From positions 7,378,001-7,442,000 of the forward strand of contig OZ020492.1 of the NCBI GenBank assembly GCA_963971405.1: a DNA stretch of 64,000 bases, in the 5' to 3' direction. Under the pieces are notes generated by a model, which made no database searches, was not told the DNA's origin, and saw nothing but the letters and a program-made list of their open reading frames with translations. Shown one piece after another: positions 42,119-53,650 of this stretch. A program made the position numbers and the translations under genes. Position 1 is the stretch's first letter, and each line of letters starts with the position of its first letter. Origin of the DNA: Psococerastis gibbosa. Its lineage: Eukaryota > Arthropoda > Insecta > Psocodea > Psocidae.

Positions 42119-42410
42119 ATACAGGGTGTTCCACACCATTTATCTCGGTTATTATGAGGTAGGCGGTAATAAATTCTATAACAAAGTTGAGGTTAAAATA
42201 TCTTTTCGTAGAATTAATTTATTTGGAGGGGGGGGGGGGTATTTCAGGGACTCCATAGATGGTTTCTCGAATTTTTGAATTGTAAAGGTATGTCGTGTTG
42301 AACATCAAAAAGCCACTTTAAATGCCTTTCATTTAGTGTAGAAATGATGATCCTAGCGTCTAAGCCTGAATGATTTTAGTACAATTAATGCAAACTTGTC
42401 AAAATTTTAA
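42119..42410 (+). repeat. Repeat Z, copy 1
   Basis: ACAGGGTGTTCCACACCATT, TATCTCGG, AACAAAGTTGAGGTTAAAAT, a G run, GTATGTCGTGTTGAACATCA and TGATCCTAGCGTCTAAGC recur in the same order at 42800-43075. ACAGGGTGT is a common end motif of invertebrate repeats, but the class is uncertain. Confidence 0.7.
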
Positions 42411-42799
42411 TAATAATAATAAATCATAATAATAAGGATATAATAATTTTTTACAGCATTATATCAGGGCATGTTACATTAATAGGTGGTATGATTTTAG
42501 AACTTTATGACACATTTGAAAAAAAAATGCTGTAAAAATTTGAAAAGAAAAGTGAGGGAGAAAAAAAACATAATAAACATGAGGATGAAAGAAAAAGAAA
42601 AACCGCAATAGAAAATGATATAGGTAAGTTACCGAAAATGGTGCCATGGTAATAGCCTACTCTTCATTCTGCCTTTCTAGGATGAATATTTGCTGTCTGT
42701 ACCTAGAATGAAAGATATTTTAATCAAGTGTACTCATTTTCACCGATAACCTTAAGGTACAGGTGCAGTCAGCATAAGATTACAATTTGGGCGAGTTTC

Positions 42800-43075
42800 A
42801 GACCACACGGACACACCATTTGTCTCGGTACATAAAGAATTTTGAAGAAAAAAAATCGGTAACAAAGTTGGGGTTAAACTATCTTTGGGTAGAATTAAAT
42901 TTGTTTTCGGGAGGCTGGGAAAGGGTTTCCGGGAGGTCATAATATGGTATCTCAGAATTTTCAAAGGTTTGTCGTGTTGCACATCAAATGAGAGCCCTGT
43001 ATAAATTATGAGCCTAGTCTTATCGGTTCAGGTATAATTAATTCGAAATTGTCAAAAATATAAATCAATACACAA
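42800..43075 (+). repeat. Repeat Z, copy 2
   Basis: CACACCATTTGTCTCGGTAC, GGTAACAAAGTTGGGGTTAA, TTGGGTAGAATTAAATTTG, GGTTTGTCGTGTTGCACATC, GAGCCTAGTCTTATCGGTTC. Diverged from copy 1 by roughly a quarter of positions, by eye. Confidence 0.7.
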
Positions 43076-43164
43076 GCCTGAGGAGTCTCCAGCTGGTTAT
43101 ACGACTGCGACACAGGAGTTGTTCTATTATTTTTATTATTTATTTATTTTTATTGTAGAGTTGT

Positions 43165-43195
43165 GGTAATAGAACAAAAAAAGTAAATATTAAAT
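43165..43195 (+). mobile_element. SINE-T, terminal scrap
   Basis: GTAATAGAACAAAAAAAGTA matches only the last bases of SINE-T. It may be a deep 5' truncation. Confidence 0.45.
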
Positions 43196-43394
43196 TAATT
43201 ATTTATTTTTATTTAAAGAAAATAAATTATTTGAAAGCAACAATGTGAATAACCTTCCCAGGTCCGGGTATTACTATGGTAATTATTTTAGATCTTGACA
43301 ATAAGTAAAGTATTTAGTATTAAGTATTAATAAATTACACAGTTTGTGGAACAGCAGTCTTGTTTTTAATTCTCTCTATTCCAAGAATGAATGC

Positions 43395-43690
43395 AGTACC
43401 GTAGTAGTAGTAGTAGTAGTAGTAGTGTTCGTCGGCTTAATAACGACTTAGGCCTCATTTGGGCCCAGAGCGACCCCGACTTGACTGTCCTATGCCAGCC
43501 CATAGGACAGTGGACCTCCTGATTATAGCGGATTCCGAACCACTTGGGAAACACAGTGAAGTCACACGATTAGTTCGGAGGTGACCAGGACAAGTCCTAC
43601 CATGTTTCCCTACCGGCACTGTGCACACGACCAAGTTATCTGCAGATTTGAACCTGCTCTGGTCCGCTGGATTTAACTTGGTATGGCGGC
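43395..43690 (-). mobile_element. SINE-5S subfamily B, full copy
   Basis: On the minus strand: head GGCCGCCATACCAAGTTAAA, which is closer to 5S rRNA (GNCCATACCACGTTGAA) than subfamily A. Then TAACTTGGTCGTGTGCACAG, GGTAGGGAAACATGGTAGGA, TCCTGGTCACCTCCGAACTA, AAGTGGTTCGGAATCCGCTA, and a 3' part of its own (CCTATGGGCTGGCATAGGAC, GGGCCCAAATGAGGCCTAAG). The tail is (ACT)n, seen as (GTA)n at 43399-43424. Confidence 0.88.
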
Positions 43691-43954
43691 CGGTATGCAG
43701 TACCGTACCTAGAGTTTTATATGTGAGAGGGGGGACATTAAAAATATTTTTTTAATCCCGGGGCCACCTGATAAGATTTCCCAATGCCCCCTCAATCTTG
43801 GTCTCTCTAAGAGCCTTCAACCCTCTGGTTTCTCACTGAAACTCTTCTTTGTAGCCTGGTCTTTAGGAAGCCTCCTGACGTGTAGTGTCAGTGTATTATT
43901 TCTCTAGCTACCTCTTTCAATTCGATTCTCTTTTAAAAAAGATTAATCTCATAA

Positions 43955-44107
43955 AAACAATTTAATGAATGTAAACGATTGACCTCTTCAGTCGCCTCTG
44001 TAGGTTAGTACCCGTGTTGAGTTACGACACATCTCCGATCGCATGGCGTGTAAAGGCTCGCACAAGTGCAAGCCCGTTACCACCCGGCCATCTCTGAGTC
44101 ATCTGTC
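43955..44107 (-). mobile_element. SINE-K, full copy
   Basis: On the minus strand: GATGGCCGGGTGGTAACGGG (A box), CTTGCACTTGTGCGAGCC, CATGCGATCGGAGATGTGTC (weak B box), GTAACTCAACACGGGTACTA, GCGACTGAAGAGGTCAATCG, TTACATTCATTAAATTG. The clearest copy of this family. Confidence 0.8.
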
Positions 44108-44499
44108 TCGGACTTTCGTACACTTCCATGAATGCTTCGTAATTTGATTTTTCAGAGGGGTCTGAGGTGTATTCTAACCTAATAGTTGTTCTTCCAGGTC
44201 GATGGACGTAATTAATTGGAGATAGGACCGATATAGGAGGAGGACCTTGGTCGATACGCCCCAGTGATTTGTTATTCGACGGAAACTACGGACTCTGAAT
44301 GACTTCCGCACACTCCGCCCTGTCTCAATCGCAGGAAACCGCTGAATCCAGTCATATATTTCACATATCTAGCTGTCAACCGGCACCCTTCCTACAAATG
44401 GGGGCGATAGCCACCAAATGCGGTCAAAAGAAGGTTAATATTGGGGTTCGCGATTTTGATTTGTGAAGTTGAAGGCATAGCGAAGCAAAACTTCTAACC

Positions 44500-44702
44500 A
44501 GTTTACTCCCACCTGCACAGAATGGGTATCGCTGAGTCATCCGAATACCCCTCTGCTTCCAAGGAGAGCGGAATGCTGATATTCAGCTGCACTGGCATTG
44601 AGGTAGAAAACCGAAGGAATTGGCCCAGCTCTATTATGCGGCACGCGTCAAATGGCCCACCAGCCAAGGACGGGCGTTGGCTAAAGAAGAAGAAGAAGAA
44701 GT
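44500..44702 (+). mobile_element. Repeat Y, copy 2, (GAA)n tail
   Basis: CCCACCTGCACAGAATGGGT, ATCGCTGAGTCATCCGAATA, GAATGCTGATATTCAGCTGC, GGCCCAGCTCTATTATGCGG, AAGGACGGGCGTTGGCTAAA, then (GAA)n. An overlapping plus-strand frame (44522-44806) is not a recognised protein. Confidence 0.75.
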
Positions 44703-46956
44703 TTACTCCCCGAAATAAGAAAAGGTATAACCAAAACTCATCAAGGGCTGTAGAACCAGAAGTAGAGGAAGACGTAGGTACCAAAATAATATCATTTTTT
44801 TTTTAAGTATGCCTCGAAGAAAACATATAGTGCACGGTACGCGTTTATTTCTTTTAAAAAACACCTGCCGACAAATAAGTGCTAAGAGTCTTTCCGCACC
44901 TAATACGATTACCGAGCTCAAGCAATTTGAAGTGGAATTTTCGTCGACTAATACAACACAATCCTTCAAATTTGAACCCAGTGACCCCCTGCTAGATGGT
45001 TTTCGAACGAGCCTTGGCCTGTCATTTAGTCGCCTAATGGTGGTGACACCTAATGTCCTAGGCAAATATTAGCCTAATGTTTCATACCTAATCGATAATA
45101 CTCTGTGAAAGAAAACAACACATTCTTTGCGGCAATATGGGTTTCTAATGAGCGTCTTGGCATTTATCATACACTGTCATAGTTTGCCGTCTTCATATCA
45201 TTTTCTTCTTCCGAACTTCATGGTACTTCCAATCACCAGTCAATTAGATGAGAAGTATGTTTGTGTAGTTGCTAAAAGTACCGAAATTATGAAATATGAC
45301 AAGTTGACCACTATTCGACTCGACTCGAATCGCCCGATTCGGGTGAAATTTTTCACATTATAGCAAGTTAGTGTTGGCAAGCCAAACCATACCAATTATA
45401 GGCAATTAGCCTAGATTGGCGGAACCAGCTTTGGGCCTACCCACAAATTTTTAATTTTACTTATTACAATGGAGACTACTTGCCTTGGATACTTTCAGGT
45501 CTCAAAATTTATCTGCCCCTCCCCACAAATAAGTATGTAAGAAACACGAATTGAAAAATGCCACAAATACGCAATAGTTGTAAATGTAGTTAATCTGTTG
45601 TAAGTTAATATATTGGATTATAATTTAATCGATACTACATACGTTTATTCTATTTTAACACACAACTACCCCCCCCCCCCCTAAAAAAATCAAAAATGGG
45701 GTGAAACCGTCCCTGACCTTACTGATACCGAAGTTACTCAGTTAAGTTCCTCTGGCTTGAAACTCAACGAATTGCTGGGTAGCACCTTTAAAAATTTTGC
45801 TTATCTTAAAATAAAAATAAATAAATTTTAACATACAACTACACTTACATATTAATAACAAATCTCACATAGTTAAATCCACTATTTAAAATAAGGATTC
45901 CACCTATTCCCGTCAAATAAAGATCCCAGATCCAGCAATGGCTCAATAATTGGTTAATGTATTGATTATTGATATTATATAAAACGTTAATAGCTAAATT
46001 AATAATAATGTACACTTCTATCTCATTATAAATTTGCATATTATTGGACTTTGTCTGTTTGCAAATAAATGCTTTTTTATTTATTTATTTATTTATTTAT
46101 TTAATTTAATTTAATGTACTGATAGAGAAAAGAGATTACATACATGCTGCATGATGTCGTACTATCCCAACATTATACCCAAAGATTATCCAAATGCCAA
46201 GGTTAAAAAAAACGTGGTAACCGACTCCCGCGGCTTTAAAGACATTTAGGTCATAAACACTCATAATAACGAGCCTTTCAACTTTATGTCATAGCGATCA
46301 ACAGTTTTTAAACTAGGTGTCATTTTTTGGGACAATACGTATCAAACAAATGTGTTATTGGGAGAGGATGGCCCCCTATGGCTAAGGTCCTGCCTGCACC
46401 CTTTCATAATGCTTCCAGAAGACGGAAGAGGTTATCTCAGCTTCATCTATGGTGACAAACTATTTTTATTGTATTTGGGGTAACACCGACAATCCTTTAT
46501 GTAGTGGAGGGCACCTGAGGAGTAGCCCGTCTGGGGTCTGGCAACCCTGCTTGCAATGTTGCACTACCCTATTAAAAATAAGAAATATTGAGCTTTGTCT
46601 AAATGGGTTGATTTTGTTAGACCGGATGCTAATTAATTATAGTTTATTAGGCTAACTTAGCCAAGGGCGTATACATGGGGGGGGGGGTACATAAAACATT
46701 GATTTTAGTTCCCCATATGAGTTTCTCCATTTCCGGGCAGAGGCTCACCTTCCAGCGGGCCTAGCACGAACACATAAGGATAAGTCATCCTTGGGAGGCG
46801 GATAAAAACTTAACAATGTTTTAGGCCAACAGCTTGATAAAATAACCAAACAAAAACTCCCCCCCCCCTAAAAAAATTAGTAGGTCTGTTCTAGGTTAAT
46901 TTATTACGTTATAATTTATCGATAATAACAAGTTTATTCTATTTTAAATTACAAAT

Positions 46957-46987
<31 letters not shown>

Positions 46988-47626
46988 TATTCACTACGAA
47001 CGAACTTTCTCATGCAAAGTAATAGAACGTATTTCGCCCCAAGGTAGTCGTGGGTAAAGCTGTAAACTTACTTATCAACGGCAAAAATTTAAATTGGTCG
47101 TTCTGCAGTGAGTTTCATGTGGCAAGGTGTCTTCATTTGTTCCAAAACATAAAAATATAAATTTTCAGGAAGAAGAAGAAGTTATAAAACTATTCGAGCA
47201 GGTTCTATCTGGTATACAGGGTTTCATGGGGTGTGTTTATAGGTAACACGCTGCACTAGAAAGACTTTTCTTGTTTTCCTTTCTTGTACTACGTTTGGGT
47301 AATAACATAATCAAAAGCACGTCGCTTACTCAGTTGAAAACGAAAAGATGCGTAAAAGGGAGAAAATTTTGGGACAGCTAATGACAGTACAAAGCATGGT
47401 AATTAAAGCGACAGTAATTATGCATCGTTAAATATACATAAAAAACGAATGTGGCATCACGTATCAGAGCGCCAGTGTCTCCATAGAAACCTAGTATCCT
47501 GAATTATAATCAGTCAGCCCTTTGTACAAAGTCGCATTTAAATGCCCACAATTTTAAATAATTACTGCCCGGGCTGGCCCTTTCATGGGGGCTTCAATCA
47601 TCATAAGCTAAATACATGATAACTAT
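44703..47626. other. Mostly unassigned; two repeat S fragments
   Basis: Fragments at about 45590-45715 and 46855-46975 carry the repeat S interior (TTAATCGATACTAC, TTTATTCTATTTTAA, a C run). An (ATTT)n run is at 46075-46104 and (CT)n at 46972-46987. Overlapping frames at 44703-45072 and 45127-45363 are not recognised. A G run near 46680 follows AAGGGCGTATACATG, a possible lone DNA-element end. Confidence 0.45.
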
Positions 47627-48015
47627 CCAGGACGGATACGGATGGGGGCATGGGGGTACCTGCCTCCCCCCCCCCCCAATTTAGTAATCCTGCTCTAAGT
47701 ATATAATATATATATCATATGTATATATAATTCAAGACATGTAGTGTAGTGGTATGGACTCAGACTATCACCCGAAAAGTTGTTGGTTCGAGTCCCGCAC
47801 TGGATACATTTTCTGGCAATGCTTCGGAGGGCATGTAAGGGCCTTCCTAGTTGAGTGTAAGAGAGGGCTATATAGCCCTAACTCCGCTAGGTTGGCTTAG
47901 TATTTGAACAAAAAAGTCCCTATTTATTTGTGTGTTTATTTTATGATTATGTTTTAATTTAATCGATACTAAAATACTATTAGTTTAGTCTATTTTGGGC
48001 TGGATCCGTCCCTGG
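47627..48015. mobile_element. Repeat S (hAT-like), interrupted by SINE-T
   Basis: Ends CCAGGACGGATACGG and, reversed, CCAGGGACGGATCCAG. Inside: C run, AATTTAGTAATCCTG, then after the SINE TTTAATCGATACTAAAATAC and TAGTCTATTTTGGGC. The flanks ATAACTAT and TAAACTAT agree at 6 of 8 positions. Without the SINE the element is about 180 bp. Confidence 0.7.
47733..47940 (+). mobile_element. SINE-T inside repeat S
   Basis: AGACATGTAGTGTAGTGGTA, GTTGTTGGTTCGAGTCCCGC (intact boxes), GGCATGTAAGGGCCTTCCTA (internal deletion), hairpin GGGCTATATAGCCC, CTCCGCTAGGTTGGCTTAGT, (ATTT) tail. Younger than its host element. Confidence 0.92.
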
Positions 48016-48097
48016 TAAACTATTGTAGCTCCACTCTCTTTGCACATTCGTCATCGTCATCCATGAAGAACCTTGGTCTCAGCAACTACATCAATCC

Positions 48098-48296
48098 GTT
48101 TTTTGTTCTATTACTAGGCAAAACTAGCGGAGTTTTGGCTATAAAGCCCTCTCTTACACCTAACACGGAAAGCCTGGGACCACCTGCTTTACATACCCTC
48201 CGAAGCATGGCCAGAAAATGTAGTGATTGTGGAATTCGAACCACCAAACCTTTCGGGTGAAAGTCGGAGACTATATCACTACTCTACAGGTCCTGA
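48098..48296 (-). mobile_element. SINE-T, full copy
   Basis: GTTCTATTACTAGGCAAAAC, GGCTATAAAGCC, CCCTCCGAAGCATGGCCAGA, GGTTCGAATTCC as B box on the minus strand, ACCTGTAGAGTAGTGATATA. No poly-A type tail remains at the left end. Confidence 0.9.
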
Positions 48297-49390
48297 TATG
48301 TCTTTTGTTGAGGAAATCTGGGGCACTTTAGTGTCGCTAATGCTTTCCACAGGGCCCATCCCTCCGAGCCTTCTCCCTTCGCTGTTCTTAACGCAATAGT
48401 CAACTTGAAACCTGATGGTAACAGTCACAAGTAACACTTTTGGTCGCGAGACTGGTAACGATTTTAACAAATAACAAATTTGTACGTTGTAAATTGACTG
48501 CGGTCCTGTAAAACAGGTCGGTATCAAATTAAATTAACCTATCATCCTACTAAAGCAGAAAAAAAAAACATTCTTCCACACTCGCAGACAAATTTGGAAA
48601 GCAATAGGACGCCATTCGTAGTGTCCGCAGTAAATTCTAAACAAGAAGCCATATGTCCCCCAACTACCGTAATAAATTGTTATTATTATGAAGATATAAA
48701 AACAATTAAAAGATGAAATACTGGCTATAGATGAAGAGACGATAGCGCATGCGCAAAGGGTTATGCCCGAAGATGCCGACTGCCATCTAGAAAGTGACGA
48801 ACGGCTTCAAGATTTCATGTCTTCGTGATGTGCATACCACTTAACGGCCTTACGACCAGCCAAAGCATTGCCGCGCCGAAGACTGGTGTGTCTTTTCTTG
48901 TTATGACATAAAACCTTGCTGATTGATCGTAGGCGACTGCTGGAATTTTTAGTGTGTCGGTTTGAGATGAAAAAGGCGTATCTCAAAATCGCGCCTACCT
49001 TGTCGGTAGTCAACATGAAATATACGGTACCTATATACCTGTTATGAGTAGTTGGCTTGTTACTTAATTTATTTTTTACACTAAACTGGTGTAATAAACT
49101 CCTGGTTTTTTTTTACTATATCGCTGCAACTACGATATCAGCACAGATGAGCCATCTTATACTATCATATTACAAAAATTAGACGTATATGGTATATAGT
49201 ACATGTTTTGATTATTTAAAAGGATTTTAATTGAACCTGCTGTTTCTTTGTTTCCAACGACTGCATTCAGCATTTTTTTAATGCTACCCTCGCACGCTGC
49301 TGGATTCAGGCGCGACACTTCAACTTTCTTTACATTTGTATAAAAAAAATTTTAGGAAACTTACACCCATTATTATTATTTTAAACAATT
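48297..49390. other. No recognisable feature
   Basis: ATATGGTATATAGTACATGT near 49190 echoes SINE-J flanks. No gene. Confidence 0.4.
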
Positions 49391-49692
49391 CTGTCAGCCT
49401 GGTGGGGGGAGTGAGTCTGTTTGTTATTTTGAGGCACTCTAAGGACAGATTCTTTCACCTCGGGGGAAGGGGAGTTGACTGACAAAGTGGACCTCCTGAT
49501 TACAGTGGATTCCGAACCACTTGGGGAACATGGTAAAGTCATACGGTTAAATCGGTGGTGAACAGGACTGGATACGAACGTAGACTGACTGTAATAGTCT
49601 CAGCGCGTTATCATGTCCCACCTAGTACCCCTGCCAACGCTGTGCACACTAAAAAGTTTGCCATAGTTTGAAACATGGTCTGCTCTCATCAA
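49391..49692 (-). mobile_element. SINE-5S subfamily A, nearly full, no AAC tail
   Basis: On the minus strand: GAGAGCAGACCATGTTTCAA, TTTAGTGTGCACAGCGTTGG, GGTGGGACATGATAACGCGC, ACCACTTGG-type block CCCAAGTGGTTCGGAATCCA, CAGGAGGTCCAC, AAACAGACTCACTCCCCCCA, CAGGCTGACAG. An extra block (CAGTCTACGTTCGTATCCAG) lies in the middle. The first 30 or so bases of the 5S-like head and the 3' tail are missing. Confidence 0.85.
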
Positions 49693-51170
49693 ATTAAATA
49701 AAAATAAACATCCTCAGTAGAAAATGCAGACCGTAGATAAACCCCTGAACAGCACCAAAATCAATTTACACTGCAAGTTATTAAATATTTACTATATCCT
49801 AGCTTGAGTTGAGTATTTCATGCATCCTGTTACACTGCACCGATACCGTAAGAAATTTAGTAGCTTTGGGTGCAGGGATTTTTAAAGACAAAAATTTAAA
49901 ACAGCTGATTTGTGATATCATTTTCACTTTGACTGGTCGCCATATTGATATCGTTGATTTGTCGTAAAAAGTGTAAATACTATAATTGTAGATACATCTT
50001 TGGACTTTTAGCCACATGTTATGTAATTCCTCTATGACCAATTTTAACTGAGATATGATTTTTTTACGTGTTTGATCGGGCGCCATCTTTAAACAAAATG
50101 ATGGATCGCGCTGGTTAACGAACTCGATCAAGACAATAGTATGATAAAATTTTGTACCAAGTTTCATTCTAATCGGATAATACCTACGAAAGTAACAGTG
50201 TTTCTTAAAATCGATATACATACATAAATAAATATGTATAACTGTAACTTCGTTAATACGACCTTGATCGAAATCAGTTTTTAACCTTTTCCATTTGAAC
50301 TAGTTCTGAATATAACTGTGGAAAAAGTTTTGCTCTATCTCTATTGGTTCGCGAGTAATCGCATAGCCTGGTTCGAACCCCTCATCTTTAAAACAATTCT
50401 ACTTGTGCGCTAGAGCCACGATAGGTGTAAGAATACATTGCAGGAGTTTGTATGAGGTGAGTTTAGCCGAAAGGGACGAAAAATAAAAGAGGAAGTGTAC
50501 TCTTATACGGTTCGATCTCAGGTTGTCATGATTTAAAACCTGCCACCTTCCGTATTAGACTACACCACCTCTTATAAATACAAGCAAAACAACGGGTACT
50601 TCAATTTAATAATATTCGAATGCTCACTTGCTGATACAAAAACAAATCGATTGCTGTTTTTATGATTATTTTTGAATTGTTATGGAAACTATAAGCGTGA
50701 GTGTTTTAGCTCTGTGTGGCAAAACAATGCTGAAATTTCCAGGTCATTCAGACATTTGAAATAACGAAAATTGCCAGAGGGCCAAATTTTGGTACATAGC
50801 TTGGGTTTACAATTAGAAATAATATGTCAGAAATCCCCATCGATCCCATGTGTGCTAAAGAAGTTATTCGCGGTCAAAGGTCAAAATATCATTTTTTTTT
50901 TGTTTTTCTCGAAAACGGTAATTTTTATCAAAAAATTATGTTGACAAAAGTTGTAGATCTTTTACTTTTCTTCAAAAAAGGTTTCCATCATTTTTCTTCT
51001 AATGACCACCATTGCTGAGATATCGCGCTTGCAAGGGTCACGTTCCACATAATGTGCACATACATCATACAATATATGCATATTTAGGTACTTAAGGCGC
51101 CTATTCGAGTCTCTTACTTGTATAAACTACATTATTAATCGAAAATGTACACTTTATAAAATATATGCAT
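49693..51170. other. Unassigned; a 140-aa reverse frame and transposon-like prose
   Basis: The 140-aa frame at 49799-50221 (minus) matches no family. The plus strand beneath contains TACCAAGTTTCATTCTAATC, a phrase typical of non-coding invertebrate repeats, as is TGTTGACAAAAGTTGTAGAT near 50940. TTAAGGCGCCTATTC at 51092 is a lone MITE-1-like terminus. Confidence 0.4.
50355..50572 (-). mobile_element. Two adjacent tRNA-like heads
   Basis: On the minus strand, GGTGGTGTAGTCTAATACGG with GAGATCGAACC about 40 bases on (50508-50572). Then CGTGGCTCTAGCGCACAAG with GGGGTTCGAACC (50360-50425). Each has A-box and B-box spacing but no perfect stems. Likely SINE heads or tRNA relics. Confidence 0.35.
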
Positions 51171-51177
51171 ATCAATC

Positions 51178-51237
51178 AATCAATATAATACATACAATAA
51201 TATTCATTTGTGATACAAAAATACCGTGGAACCGGTA
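51178..51237 (-). mobile_element. Repeat W, fragment 1
   Basis: CAATATAATACATACAATAA and CATTTGTGATACAAAAATA match 58815-58862, a LINE- or SINE-like 3' end. Confidence 0.45.
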
Positions 51238-51460
51238 AGCCGTGGGCCGTGGCCCGTGATGGGTCCAAAACAACTGTAGTTATTGTTAAAAATAATAATA
51301 ATAGTAGTTAATAGTCAATCCAAACAATAATATAGGAAGTATAAATAAGGTAGTATAGGGAGCATAATATCTAATTAGGTATATGTAATTATTGAAGTTA
51401 GGAACTATTTGAGATAGATATTCTGTATTGTTATTTAGGAATTGGCTAATTAGATAGCAG

Positions 51461-51837
51461 CATTAGCGTAAATTCTCAAAATTTCTGGGGGGGGGGGCTT
51501 TACGACCCCAAGACTTTGATCCATTACTCATTCTTTTCTGAAGTCTGCCTAGTAAATTACCTGTATACTTTTTATTTTTTTTTTATGTGCATGAAATACA
51601 CTATATTATTCAAGTTCAGTAAAACAAAAAAATTAAAAAGTAAACTTTTGTTTTCGAAATTTAAAAAAATATATATTTTAGTCTTTGGAAATGTTTTTAC
51701 AAATTCTGACACGCTAGTCGACTCGTTCTCTATATGTCTTTTGCCTCCATAATGTCTTTGTCACCAGAACTCCAGGGGGGGGGCTAAGAGTGCCGGTAGC
51801 CCCCCCCCCCTCCAGGACCCCCCTATTTACGCCAATG
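51461..51837. mobile_element. hAT-like element, 377 bp, with G and C runs
   Basis: Ends CATTAGCGTAAATTC and, reversed, CATTGGCGTAAATAG. The flanks GATAGCAG (51453-51460) and GATAACAG (51838-51845) match at 7 of 8 bases. A G run follows the left end and a C run precedes the right end. The 78-aa frame inside is low complexity and not a transposase. Confidence 0.83.
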
Positions 51838-51845
51838 GATAACAG

Positions 51846-52366
51846 TCAGTCCCTTACTATACAGAATCCCCCCCACCTCCTTGGCCTTTAATCACTATGC
51901 CTATGATATTTGTTATTAATATTTTAAACACAACAACTGTAGTGGCGTGAGGTAGTGTCCTCGGCGCGTTTTTTTTTTTTTTTTTTTTAAATGTTGTATC
52001 CCGGGTGGGCTTATTTCACTCCATGATGATTATTGCCAATGATATTACGTATTATTGGTGATTGACTTTTGACTATTGACTATTGACGTGGCGTTCTGAT
52101 TTCTTTGGATATTTTAATCTGATTCATATTCGTTATAGGCAGCTTCAACAATCATGTCTTCTCAATTTTCTTAATCTTCCTCATGCTGAGTATTCATAAG
52201 CTGCTCAAATGGAGATAAATCAGTAAGATCATCATCAAAATAACATGAATTTTCCTCTGTTGCATTCAAATGGACATTTGAGCAAGACTGACCTTGGCAA
52301 TTGGTACACACTGGAGAACAATGTAAGTCTACTTTTTTACAGCTAAATTTACGTTTACCTTACCTT
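51846..52366. other. No recognisable feature
   Basis: A T run of about 20 at 51969-51988 and short TTGACTATTGAC echoes near 52070. No gene. Confidence 0.4.
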
Positions 52367-52531
52367 TATAATCAGGAGGTCCACCCTGTCAGTCAACTCC
52401 CCTTCTCCCCGAGGTGAAAGAGTCTGCCCATAGGGTACCTCAAGTTAAGAAATAGACTCACTCCCTCCGCCAGGCTGACAGGGTTGCTTAAAGTAGAAAT
52501 GCTGAAAGTGGGCGTTGGAAAACAAACAGAA
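52367..52531 (+). mobile_element. SINE-5S subfamily A, 5'-truncated
   Basis: Starts abruptly at TATAATCAGGAGGTCCACCC and keeps CCGAGGTGAAAGAGTCTGCC, CCAGGCTGACAGGGTTGCTT, GGGCGTTGG and an A-rich tail. The whole 5S-like head is missing, as expected of incomplete reverse transcription. Confidence 0.9.
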
Positions 52532-53564
52532 ATTTTGAAGTCTCTGTCTTGCGAGGTAAGATAGCACCGTCTGTACATATTATCCTGTACAGTAGGTAAT
52601 GCTAAGTATAAGTAAAGCGCAAAACAGGTCAGACTAGCCCTAGATGATTGCCCCTTGAAAACATGTAGTCTTGTCGCAGATGTAGATAAGACAGATAAAA
52701 TGATTTGTTTCGGAACAGTTCTAGAACAATCTGTCTTTTCCCAACTCAGATACCATTTCCGAGGTATGACTTTACGAGTACCTTAACCTCTGAACCTGTC
52801 TACATCTTTACCCTGAGAACGGCTACTATCATCAAAAAAATTACTAATATTTTCATGAAATATTACAGTTTCGTCGAGTTTTTATTACTCCTTTGCCCTG
52901 ATCTCGGAGACAATTTCAGTGGATTGAGGGTAGGTTTAGGTCAATTGTCTGGTATATACTATTTTGGAAGAAGGTGAGTCTCGTAAAAAGGTCGAAAGAG
53001 TATGAAAATATAGTTGATAGTAAAATTATACTAATAGGTTTTGTCCATTTTCTTGTGCTCGATGTGGATTTACATGTTTATAGAGCAACGTTGTGTTTAT
53101 TTGAAGATGTTTGGCAATGGTATATGGCTACACCGTTGAGACATACGTCACAGCAGGAAAATCACAGAAAGTCGACTGATTGGTGCTATGTGGACTTAGC
53201 TGTCTGCGTTAACCACATCATTAACAATATAAATAAATAAATAAAATCCGAGTGCGACATACTGTGCAGTGTTACGCGATCAATAGTCATCTTAAATGAT
53301 ACATACAAAAGCATCATTTTGAAGATGACAGTTGTTCGCGTATGCAAAGTATGCTTCAATCAACTTACCGTAATTTTTCTGCTGTGACGTACGACTTAAC
53401 TCTACGTATACGCGTTTACCTATAGCATAATAATAGCAGGGAATTCCAACTCCTGGGATCAAAAATACCCTTCGACAACCCCCGTGGAAAGAATGCAGTT
53501 GTCATCTCTCAGATTTTTGTACACTGGCTTGAGACATTCAAAATTGTCCAGTTGGTAAAGAACT
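52532..53564. other. No recognisable feature
   Basis: Adjacent frames of 90 and 88 aa (52705-52977, 52974-53240) overlap by four bases on the plus strand but resemble no known protein; likely chance. Confidence 0.35.
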
Positions 53565-53569
53565 AGACC

Positions 53570-53650
53570 AGAAGTTCTCAAGGTGTGGTCCGCGGACCCC
53601 CGGGTCCACAAGCACCTACCAGGGGGTCCTTAGTTTTTGGTATAAAATAT
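53570..53650. mobile_element. Lone hAT-like terminus
   Basis: CAGAAGTTCTCAAGGTGTGG, TCCGCGGACCCC and AGGGGGTCCTTAG follow the well-known pattern of hAT ends in animals. The opposite terminus was not found. Confidence 0.5.

Noticed and set aside
44703-45072. Open frames on both strands over the same 260 bases
   Set aside because: Neither has a recognisable domain, splice-site context or codon pattern that I can support.
52705-53240. Two overlapping frames as a translationally coupled pair
   Set aside because: Four-base overlaps are a bacterial feature; the window is eukaryotic and neither peptide is recognised.
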